From positions 1 through 42,815 of the forward strand of contig JBJOQO010000019.1 of assembly GCA_046049865.1 (NCBI GenBank): a stretch of DNA of 42,815 nt, read 5' to 3'. The DNA is from JANPCX01 sp046049865. GTDB taxonomy: Bacteria > Pseudomonadota > Gammaproteobacteria > Burkholderiales > Burkholderiaceae_C. A model generated the notes under the pieces. That model was given only the letters and a program-made list of their open reading frames with translations. It was not told where the DNA came from and did no database searches. Position numbers and translations under genes: made by a program. Positions 1 to 6,315 of this stretch are shown here, one piece after another (the first letter of the stretch is position 1; each line of letters begins with the position of its first letter).

Positions 1-1
1 C

Positions 2-370
2 GCATACCGCTGCGACGCGTGCGGCCACGCGAAAGACGTGCTGCAGAAAATGTCTGACCCTGTCTTGACCACCTGCCCAGCCTGTGGCGCGGAGGCATTT
101 CAGAAGCAGGTGACGGCGGCTGGGTTTCAGCTCAAAGGCTCGGGTTGGTATGTGACCGACTTTCGCGGCGGTGCCAGCGGTGCGCCGTCAGACAAAGCCG
201 CTGACGGCAATGCCAAACCCGCCGCAACCGCAGAAACCGGCAAAAGCTCGGATACGGCAAGCCCAACCCCTGCCGCAGCGCCCTCGGCTGGAACAACAGC
301 CTCCGCAGCAGCAACACCCAGCGCCTCATCCTCTGCCACAGCGCCTGCCAGCCCGCCCAAAGCGGCTTGA
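2..370 (+). CDS. FmdB-family zinc ribbon protein (5' end cut by window)
   Basis: The frame is open from base 2, before the first in-frame ATG at 38, so the start lies outside the window. Visible residues begin AYRCDACGHAKDVLQKMSD and continue with TTCPACG. These two CxxC pairs form the zinc ribbon of the FmdB/CxxC regulatory family (family knowledge). The ribbon is followed by QVTAAGFQLKGSGWYVTDF, typical of the family in Burkholderiales. The C-terminal half is a low-complexity Ala/Pro/Ser/Thr tail, probably disordered. Molecular function is unknown; members are often called putative regulators without proof. The next gene, DUF502, starts 45 bp downstream on the same strand, and the zinc ribbon - DUF502 - aspS order is a common betaproteobacterial arrangement. 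Confidence 0.85.
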   Translation, partial: AYRCDACGHAKDVLQKMSDPVLTTCPACGAEAFQKQVTAAGFQLKGSGWYVTDFRGGASGAPSDKAADGNAKPAATAETGKSSDTASPTPAAAPSAGTTASAAATPSASSSATAPASPPKAA

Positions 371-415
371 TGCGGCTGAGTTAACTCGCCGACATGCAAC
401 GCCACAAGGACTGAT

Positions 416-1063
416 GTGAAGAAATACTTGCTTGCCGGGCTTTTGGTTTGGCTTCCTCTGGCGATCACGATTTGGTTGCTGCACTCGGTGCTGGGCATGC
501 TGGATGGTCTTTTTGCCTTCTTGATCAGCACCTCTCAGGCCGTGTTGCCAGAGTCGGCGCGTGCCAGCTTGGAGATGCTCAAAAAGCCCGGTGTGGGCGT
601 GGTGGTGATGGTGCTGGGCTTGCTGCTCACTGGCGTCTTCGCCACCAATATGTTTGGCCAATGGGCCTTGCACCAGGCGGCCAAAGTGGTGCAGCGTATT
701 CCCATCGTCAAATCGATCTACAGCTCGATCAAACAGGTGTCGGACACGCTGTTCTCTAGCAGCGGCAATGCATTCCGTGAAGCCGTGCTGGTGCAGTATC
801 CAAGACAAGGCAGCTGGACGATTGCTTTTGTCACTGGCAAGCCCGGCGGAGAAGCGGCATCCCATTTAAGCGGCGACTACCTCAGCATTTATGTACCCAC
901 CACACCCAACCCCACATCGGGCTTTTTTTTGATGGTGCAACGCAGCGATGTGATTGAACTCAAGATGAGCGTGGACGAAGCGCTGAAGTATGTGATTTCC
1001 ATGGGCGTGGTGGCACCCCCCAGCAAAACGATCTTGCCCGCCGCCCCAGCCGCCCGAAATTGA
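416..1063 (+). CDS. DUF502 domain inner-membrane protein
   Basis: This is a 215-residue protein starting at GTG; the ATG three bases upstream runs straight into TGA and cannot be the start. The N-terminus is MKKYLLAGLLVWLPLAITIW, a clear first membrane segment. A second hydrophobic segment (GVGVVVMVLGLLLTGVFATN) lies near residues 60-80. The middle contains IPIVKSIYSSIKQVSDTLF, which is characteristic of DUF502 proteins. The rest is soluble and ends in a short Ala/Pro-rich tail. The biochemical role is not known for this family. It sits between the zinc-ribbon gene and aspS, as in related genomes. Translation probably follows from the upstream gene. Confidence 0.85.
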   Translation: MKKYLLAGLLVWLPLAITIWLLHSVLGMLDGLFAFLISTSQAVLPESARASLEMLKKPGVGVVVMVLGLLLTGVFATNMFGQWALHQAAKVVQRIPIVKSIYSSIKQVSDTLFSSSGNAFREAVLVQYPRQGSWTIAFVTGKPGGEAASHLSGDYLSIYVPTTPNPTSGFFLMVQRSDVIELKMSVDEALKYVISMGVVAPPSKTILPAAPAARN

Positions 1064-1064
1064 A

Positions 1065-1169
1065 TCGGTTGAGCGCGCAGCCAGCGCTCAACCGAATAGC
1101 TTCGTTGGCGCACAGGCAACGAAGCACAGGGCTACACACACAGAACCGCAATCGCGCTGCCAGCGCGAT
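1065..1169 (+). promoter_or_regulatory. three consecutive hairpins in the aspS leader
   Basis: Three inverted repeats stand head to tail between the DUF502 stop and the aspS start. The first pairs TCGGTTGAGCGC (1065-1076) with GCGCTCAACCGA (1084-1095) around a 7-base loop. The second pairs GCTTCGTTG (1099-1107) with CAACGAAGC (1117-1125). The third pairs ATCGCGCTG with CAGCGCGAT (1151-1169) around a single base. None is followed by a T run, so ordinary intrinsic termination is not obvious. They could be a terminator cluster, mRNA processing or stabilising structures, or an aspS leader control element. Only the base pairing is seen. Confidence 0.55.
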
Positions 1170-1200
1170 GCCCCCCGAAATTTGAATTTGGAGTGAAACG

Positions 1201-3000
1201 ATGAGAACAACCTACTGCGGCTTGGTCAACGAAGCCTTGATGGACCAGACGGTCACCTTGATGGGCTGGGCGCACCGCCGCCGCGACCATGGTGGCGTGA
1301 TTTTTGTGGACCTGCGCGACCGCGAGGGTCTGGTGCAAATCGTCTGCGACCCCGACCGTGCCGACATGTTCAAAGCCGCTGAAGGTGTGCGCAATGAGTT
1401 CTGCCTGAAAGTGGTAGGCAAGGTGCGCGCACGCCCTGCCGGGACTGAGAACAGCAACCTCACCAGCGGCAAGATTGAGGTGCTTTGCCATGAGCTGGAA
1501 GTGCTCAACCCCAGCGTCACGCCACCGTTCCAACTCGACGACGAGAACCTTTCCGAGACCACGCGCCTGACCCACCGCGTGCTCGACCTGCGCCGTCCGG
1601 CCATGCAGAAAAACCTCATCCTGCGTTACCGCGTGGCCATGGAGGTGCGCAAGTTTCTGGATGCCAATGGTTTCATCGACGTGGAAACCCCCATGCTCAC
1701 CAAGAGCACGCCCGAAGGTGCGCGCGATTACCTGGTTCCGAGCCGTGTCAACGAAGGCATGTTTTTCGCGCTGCCGCAGTCGCCCCAACTATTCAAGCAG
1801 CTCTTGATGGTGGCGGGTTTTGACCGCTACTACCAAATCACCAAGTGTTTCCGCGACGAAGACTTGCGCGCTGACCGCCAACCCGAGTTCACGCAGATTG
1901 ATATTGAAACCAGCTTCCTCACCGAGGAAGAAATCCGCAGCATGTTCGAGGGCATGATTCGCCACGTCTTCAAGACGGCGATGAATGTTGAGCTGCCTGC
2001 TTACCCGGTGATGAAGTACGCGGAGACCATGCACCGCTTCGGCTCAGACAAACCCGACCTGCGCGTGAAACTGGAATTCACCGAACTCACCGATGTGATG
2101 GGTGATGTGGACTTCAAGGTGTTCAGCACCCCTGCGACGATGAAGGGTGGTCGCGTGGTGGCCCTGCGCGTACCGGGCGGCAGTGAAATCAGCCGCGGCG
2201 AGATTGATGCCTACACCGAGTTCGTGAAAATTTATGGTGCGAAAGGTCTGGCCTGGATCAAGGTCAACGATGTGAGCAAGGGTCGCGAGGGCCTGCAAAG
2301 CCCCATCGTCAAGAATCTGCACGACAAAGCCGTGGCCGACATCCTGTCGCGCACCGGTGCGCAAAACGGTGACCTGCTTTTCTTCGGTGCCGACAAAGAA
2401 AAAATCGTCAACGACGCCATCGGCGCGCTGCGCGTGAAAATTGGCCACAGCGAGTTTGGCAAATCGCATGGCCTCTTCGACGACGTGTGGGCTCCACTGT
2501 GGGTGGTGGACTTCCCCATGTTCGAACATGATGAAGAAGGCCAGCGCTGGAACGCGGTGCACCACCCCTTCACCGCGCCAAAAGACGGCCACGAAGACTA
2601 CATGGACAGCGACCCTGGCCGCTGCATCGCCAAGGCCTACGACATGGTGCTCAATGGCTGGGAGCTGGGCGGTGGTTCGGTGCGTATCCACCGCGCCGAG
2701 GTACAAAGCAAGGTCTTCAGCGCACTGAAAATCACCCCTGAAGATGCGCAGCTCAAGTTCGGCTTCTTGCTGGACGCCCTTCAGTACGGTGCACCGCCCC
2801 ATGGCGGCTTGGCCTTTGGCTTGGATCGTTTGATCACCTTGATGACCAAAGCCGAAAGCATTCGCGACGTGATCGCCTTCCCCAAAACCCAGCGCGCCCA
2901 GTGTTTGCTCACACACGCGCCAAGTGGGGTGGACGAGAAACAACTGCGCGAGTTGCACATTCGCTTGCGTAATCCACAAGCGACTGCTGGTCAGGGTTGA
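1201..3000 (+). CDS. aspS: aspartyl-tRNA synthetase
   Basis: This 599-residue class II aminoacyl-tRNA synthetase charges tRNA-Asp in the cytoplasm. The N-terminal OB-fold anticodon-binding domain covers roughly residues 1-110 (MGWAHRRRDHGGVIFVDLRD). The catalytic core carries class II motif 2 (CFRDEDLRADRQPEFTQIDI). The bacterial GAD insertion follows around residues 285-415, and motif 3 (GGLAFGLDRLITLM) lies near residue 540. Length matches the bacterial type. The start ATG is preceded by TTGGAGTGAAACG, which contains a GGAG ribosome-binding site. Many bacteria use a non-discriminating AspRS that also charges tRNA-Asn; whether this one does depends on asnS and gatCAB elsewhere in the genome. 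Confidence 0.98.
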   Translation: MRTTYCGLVNEALMDQTVTLMGWAHRRRDHGGVIFVDLRDREGLVQIVCDPDRADMFKAAEGVRNEFCLKVVGKVRARPAGTENSNLTSGKIEVLCHELEVLNPSVTPPFQLDDENLSETTRLTHRVLDLRRPAMQKNLILRYRVAMEVRKFLDANGFIDVETPMLTKSTPEGARDYLVPSRVNEGMFFALPQSPQLFKQLLMVAGFDRYYQITKCFRDEDLRADRQPEFTQIDIETSFLTEEEIRSMFEGMIRHVFKTAMNVELPAYPVMKYAETMHRFGSDKPDLRVKLEFTELTDVMGDVDFKVFSTPATMKGGRVVALRVPGGSEISRGEIDAYTEFVKIYGAKGLAWIKVNDVSKGREGLQSPIVKNLHDKAVADILSRTGAQNGDLLFFGADKEKIVNDAIGALRVKIGHSEFGKSHGLFDDVWAPLWVVDFPMFEHDEEGQRWNAVHHPFTAPKDGHEDYMDSDPGRCIAKAYDMVLNGWELGGGSVRIHRAEVQSKVFSALKITPEDAQLKFGFLLDALQYGAPPHGGLAFGLDRLITLMTKAESIRDVIAFPKTQRAQCLLTHAPSGVDEKQLRELHIRLRNPQATAGQG

Positions 3001-3058
3001 GGCGTTCGCTTCCGGTGTCGGCAGAGCAAGGTGCAACGATGCCTCTCGCCTGCAGAAA

Positions 3059-3090
3059 CACGTCATTCCCGCGAAAGCGGGAATGACGTG
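3059..3090. repeat. REP-like palindrome with GAAA loop
   Basis: This is a perfect 14-bp inverted repeat: CACGTCATTCCCGC (3059-3072), loop GAAA, then GCGGGAATGACGTG (3077-3090). The core GTCATTCCCGCGAAAGCGGG is a widely dispersed intergenic palindrome in proteobacterial genomes (recalled knowledge). It lies between aspS and nudB and has no T tract. It may stabilise or end the aspS transcript. It is unrelated in sequence to the two larger elements at 3621 and 11827. Confidence 0.8.
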
Positions 3091-3164
3091 GGTGAGGACA
3101 AACAAGTGACGCAAGGTGACTCGGGCTGGGTGCACTGCCTGGGGTCAAACTCAACTCCACCCCC

Positions 3165-3638
3165 ATGAACACCCGCCCGCCGAAAATTCCCGAGTCGGTG
3201 TTGGTGGTGATACACACCAGCGACTTGCAGGTGCTGCTGCTGGAACGGGCGGATCAGCCGGGGTTTTGGCAAAGCGTCACCGGCTCCAAAGATCACGTCG
3301 ACGAGCCAACGCGCGAGACCGCTGCGCGTGAAGTGGGTGAAGAAACCGGCATCCATGTCAGCCCAGATGCACCCGAACTGCGCGACTGGCAGTTAAGCAA
3401 CGTCTACGAAATCTATCCTGTGTGGCGACACCGTTACGCCACAGGCGTCACGCACAACACCGAGCATGTATTTGGACTGTTGGTGCCAATGGGCACTGCA
3501 GTCATACTCGCGCCTCGTGAGCATCTGAACTTCGTTTGGTTGCCGTGGCAAGATGCTGCAGACCGGTGTTTTTCGCCGTCCAACGCAGAAGCCATTTTGC
3601 AATTGCCTCGGTACATTGAACCTAGATCCGGCAGTTGA
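3165..3638 (+). CDS. nudB: dihydroneopterin triphosphate diphosphatase (Nudix)
   Basis: This 157-residue Nudix hydrolase is predicted to remove pyrophosphate from 7,8-dihydroneopterin triphosphate in folate synthesis. The Nudix box spans residues 40-62 (GSKDHVDEPTRETAAREVGE then ETG). It has one more residue between the first Gly and the Glu than the textbook GX5E spacing, a variant I believe is common in beta-proteobacterial NudB. N-terminal IPESVLVVIHTSDLQVLLLE and a C-terminal LNFVWLPWQDA segment fit the family. The last six codons (CCT AGA TCC GGC AGT TGA) lie inside the terminal inverted repeat of the element at 3621-3854, so that element supplies the stop codon and final residues. The position after aspS and before the YbhP-like gene is conserved. 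Confidence 0.9.
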   Translation: MNTRPPKIPESVLVVIHTSDLQVLLLERADQPGFWQSVTGSKDHVDEPTRETAAREVGEETGIHVSPDAPELRDWQLSNVYEIYPVWRHRYATGVTHNTEHVFGLLVPMGTAVILAPREHLNFVWLPWQDAADRCFSPSNAEAILQLPRYIEPRSGS

Positions 3639-3854
3639 CCGCTTTCCTCCGCTTGCGACCCTGTATGAACGTTAAATTTTCTTCACACGAAGTCATTCAG
3701 TGCTTAGGCAAGAGCGCTACACACCCGATTGAGCAGCGCTTCGGGGTGTTGGCGGCGTTGCTCCTCCTTGCGGGCACGAGCCCGCCGCGTCGTCGCGCCT
3801 TGCCATCACCCCGAATCACAGCCCACTCGGGCGTGTCCAACCGCCGGATCTAGG
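3621..3854 (+). repeat. intercistronic inverted-repeat element, copy 1
   Basis: The element is 234 bp with 17-bp ends: CCTAGATCCGGCAGTTG at the left and CAACCGCCGGATCTAGG at the right, an inverted repeat with one mismatch. The flanking bases AA and TT would extend the pairing. It aligns along its whole length, in reverse orientation, with 11827-12129. Conserved blocks include GACCGCTTTCCTCCGCT, TTCTTCACAC, AGCGCTACAC, CCCGATTGAGC, GCGTTGCTCC, CGCGCCTTGCCA, CACAGCCCACTCGG and CGTGTCCAAC. An internal hairpin GCGGGC-ACGA-GCCCGC lies at 3770-3785. It starts inside the nudB coding end and stops 12 bp before the next ATG. A 72-codon frame beginning TTG (3635-3853) runs through it but shows no sign of protein-level selection. 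No transposase is present, so it could be a MITE-like or RNA-level element. Confidence 0.8.
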
Positions 3855-3866
3855 TTAACCCAGCCC

Positions 3867-4649
3867 ATGCGCTTTCCCGCTTCCACCCTGCCAGAAGGCC
3901 AGCGTTTGCGTGTCGCGACCTACAACATCCACAAAGGCGTGCGTGGCTTTGGGGGCAACAAGCGCTTGGAAATTCACAACCTGGGTTTGGGTATTGAAGC
4001 GCTGGACGCTGACTTGGTTTTTTTGCAAGAGGTGCGTCACTTCCACCACGGCGAGGCGCGGCATTTTGATCGCTCTTCTTTTGGTTGGCCTGCACAAGGC
4101 CAAGCGCATTTTTTGGCACCTGAAGGTTACGAAGTCGCTTACCGCACCAATGCCGTGACCCGCGAGGGTGAACATGGCAACGCCTTGTTGTCTCGCTGGC
4201 CGATCGGTGAAGTAGGACACCACGATGTGTCGGACCATCGCTTCGAGCAGCGTGGCCTCTTACATGTGCCGGTGCAATGGGCGGGACAGCGCGTGCATGC
4301 CATCGTGGCCCATTTGGGGTTGATGCATTCAAGCCGCGTGCGCCAGGTGCAGCGCATTGCACGTTTCATTGAGCTCCATGTACCCAAGAATGAAGCCTTG
4401 CTCTTGGCCGGCGACTTCAACGACTGGGGTGAGCGACTGGACGAGCCCATGCGCCAACTGGGTTTGATTCGCGCGAGCGTAGAAGGGGTTGCCGCGCCGC
4501 GCACCTTCCCTTCGCGGGTGCCGGTGTTCTCGCTCGACCGCATCTATACCCGCGGCTTTCGCTGCGTGACCAGTTTTTCGCCACGTGGCCCGGCGTGGGC
4601 GCGCATGTCGGACCACCTGCCCTTGTTGGCAGACCTGGTGCCGGATTGA
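3867..4649 (+). CDS. YbhP-like endonuclease/exonuclease/phosphatase-family protein
   Basis: This is a 260-residue metal-dependent phosphodiesterase-fold protein. The frame is open further upstream (ATG at 3729), but that part lies in the repeat element; ATG 3867 begins MRFPASTLPEGQRLRVATYN, where the domain starts. Signature residues are Asn20 in TYNIHKG, Glu55 in VFLQEV, AGDFNDWG near residue 180, and SDHLPLLADL at the end, matching the EEP superfamily metal and catalytic sites. The gene is followed after 30 bp by a cardiolipin synthase B homologue, the same pair as ybhP-clsB in Escherichia coli. A link to phospholipid metabolism is therefore inferred; the substrate is unknown. The start codon lies only 12 bp after the repeat element, which may shape its 5' leader. 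Confidence 0.85.
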   Translation: MRFPASTLPEGQRLRVATYNIHKGVRGFGGNKRLEIHNLGLGIEALDADLVFLQEVRHFHHGEARHFDRSSFGWPAQGQAHFLAPEGYEVAYRTNAVTREGEHGNALLSRWPIGEVGHHDVSDHRFEQRGLLHVPVQWAGQRVHAIVAHLGLMHSSRVRQVQRIARFIELHVPKNEALLLAGDFNDWGERLDEPMRQLGLIRASVEGVAAPRTFPSRVPVFSLDRIYTRGFRCVTSFSPRGPAWARMSDHLPLLADLVPD

Positions 4650-4679
4650 TTGATGTCACTCTGACGCAGCCCCCGCAGC

Positions 4680-6026
4680 ATGAGCACCGAAGACGACGAC
4701 GTGCCCCATTCCCTGGACCGCTGGTGGAGTCTGGTCCCTCGTCCCGTGTTTTCCGGTGGCAACCAGGTGGCGCTGCTGCAAGGTGGCGACGAGTTGTTTC
4801 CCGCCATGTGCCACGCCATCGATCAAGCACAGTACGACGTGTGGCTGGCCACCTATATTTTTCACAACGATGAGGCCTCCTTGCGGGTGGTGGATGCACT
4901 GGGACGGGCCGCCGACCGTGGGGTGCGCGTGCGTGTGGTGGTGGATGGGTTTGGCTCCAAAGCCACCTTGTCGCAACTGAAAGAACGTTGGTCGCACAGC
5001 GCGGGCCGCTCAGGCCTGTTTTCGCGGCGTCAAGTGCAGGGCAATCCAAGCGGTGTCGCCATGGCCGTATTTCGTCCCATGCATGGTTGGTGGAGCTGGT
5101 TGCATCCCGGCCAGATGCGGCGCTTGCATCAGAAGTTGTGTGTGGTGGATGGCCGTCACGCGTTTGTCGGTGGCATCAACATCATTGATGACAGACTGGA
5201 TCTGCGGCACGGCCACACGGAACAACCTCGCTTGGACTTCGCGGTGAGTGTGCAGGGGCCGGTGGCACTGTCCATTGAACAAGCCGTGCGCGCCGTTTGG
5301 ACTCGTGCCTGGTTGGGTCGCGACTTTGGTGAGGAGTTGCGCGCCCTGGTGCGCAGCAACGAGCCCATGCGCCGCATCAAACGCTTGGTCAAACAACTGC
5401 GCATGCCACGCGGCGAAGGTCTGCGGCAAAAACCCGGTCCTATGCAGCCTGTGCAAACCGCCTTCGTTCTGCGAGACAACCTGCGCCAGCGCCGCACCAT
5501 CGAGCGCAGCTATATCGCGGCACTACGGGGGGCGCAAGACCGAGTGGACTTGGTCTCGCCCTACTTCTATCCTGCCACCGCTTTTCGCAAGGCACTGTGC
5601 GCGGCGGCCGAACGAGGTGTGCAAGTGCGGGTCTTGCTGCAAGGCAAGCTCGACTACCGCATTGCTGGTTTGGCGGCCCGGGTGCTGTACGACGAGCTGC
5701 TCGTCAGCGGCGTGCAGGTGTTCGAATACACACCCGCGTTTTTGCATGCCAAGGTCGCCATGGTCGATACGCACTGGGCCACCGTGGGCAGCTCCAACAT
5801 TGATCCCCTGTCGCTGCTGCTGAACCTGGAGGCCAATGTCATCGTGAGGGATGCGCAATTCAACCGGGAGCTCAGCAGCCGCTTTGAGCAGGCACTGGCC
5901 GTCTCCAAACAAGTCGTCAAGACCACCTCCGGCGGCAAAGGGTTATTGCCCGTTCTCATGCGCGGTTTGGTGGCCTGGGCCGCGCATGTCTATCTGAGAC
6001 TGGCTGGCACCAGTGGCAAGTACTGA
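4680..6026 (+). CDS. clsB: cardiolipin synthase B (phospholipase D family)
   Basis: This 448-residue enzyme has two HKD (HxKxxxxD) catalytic motifs: His150/Lys152/Asp157 in LHQKLCVVDGRHAFVGGINI, and His356/Lys358/Asp363 in LHAKVAMVDTHWATVGSSNI. Such enzymes make cardiolipin by transferring a phosphatidyl group at the inner membrane. There is no N-terminal pair of membrane helices as in ClsA. The length (448) and the YbhP-like neighbour both point to the ClsB (YbhO) branch. The segment SPYFYPATAFRKAL near residue 293 is typical of the second PLD half. No ybhN homologue follows; the next gene is a sensor kinase. Specific assignment to ClsB rather than another PLD-type synthase is an inference from context. 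Confidence 0.88.
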   Translation: MSTEDDDVPHSLDRWWSLVPRPVFSGGNQVALLQGGDELFPAMCHAIDQAQYDVWLATYIFHNDEASLRVVDALGRAADRGVRVRVVVDGFGSKATLSQLKERWSHSAGRSGLFSRRQVQGNPSGVAMAVFRPMHGWWSWLHPGQMRRLHQKLCVVDGRHAFVGGINIIDDRLDLRHGHTEQPRLDFAVSVQGPVALSIEQAVRAVWTRAWLGRDFGEELRALVRSNEPMRRIKRLVKQLRMPRGEGLRQKPGPMQPVQTAFVLRDNLRQRRTIERSYIAALRGAQDRVDLVSPYFYPATAFRKALCAAAERGVQVRVLLQGKLDYRIAGLAARVLYDELLVSGVQVFEYTPAFLHAKVAMVDTHWATVGSSNIDPLSLLLNLEANVIVRDAQFNRELSSRFEQALAVSKQVVKTTSGGKGLLPVLMRGLVAWAAHVYLRLAGTSGKY

Positions 6027-6054
6027 CCAACTTTTTTCCGCTTCCAGCCTCACG

Positions 6055-6078
6055 CAGGTGAACCCCGGGTTTCACCTG
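6055..6078. terminator. hairpin downstream of clsB
   Basis: CAGGTGAA (6055-6062) pairs with TTCACCTG (6071-6078), and the inner CCC/GGG continues the pairing with a single C/T mismatch. It stands 28 bp after the clsB stop. A run of six T residues lies before it (6032-6037) rather than after it, so it is not a textbook intrinsic terminator. The remaining bases up to 6300 hold no convincing gene. A smaller hairpin GGCTGCA-GGCGG-TGCAGCC lies near 6268-6286, shortly before the kinase start. Confidence 0.4.
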
Positions 6079-6315
6079 GGCACCGCCTGGACAAATGGGC
6101 TACCGGGCGTCACTACGAGCCGCTAATATCGCACTCAGGGTCACATATTGTGTTTTCTCGTCAGTGCCACACTGAGTTTTGGTGGGCCTGTTTTTTGCAT
6201 CCACAACGTCAGACCATGATGGCGAGCAGCTTCTATAAATTGCTCTGTTGAACTTACATATTCAAGCCAGGCTGCAGGCGGTGCAGCCAAGCTTGTCGCG
6301 TTGCGGAGAGTGGGA

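Noticed and set aside
1065..1169. T-box or other known riboswitch before aspS
   Set aside because: No T-box consensus or known riboswitch core was seen; only the three hairpins can be supported.
2044..3135. 363-residue - strand frame opposite aspS
   Set aside because: Antisense of the conserved aspS catalytic core.
3729..3866. Upstream extension of the YbhP-like gene
   Set aside because: It lies within the inverted-repeat element, and the family domain begins at the ATG at 3867.
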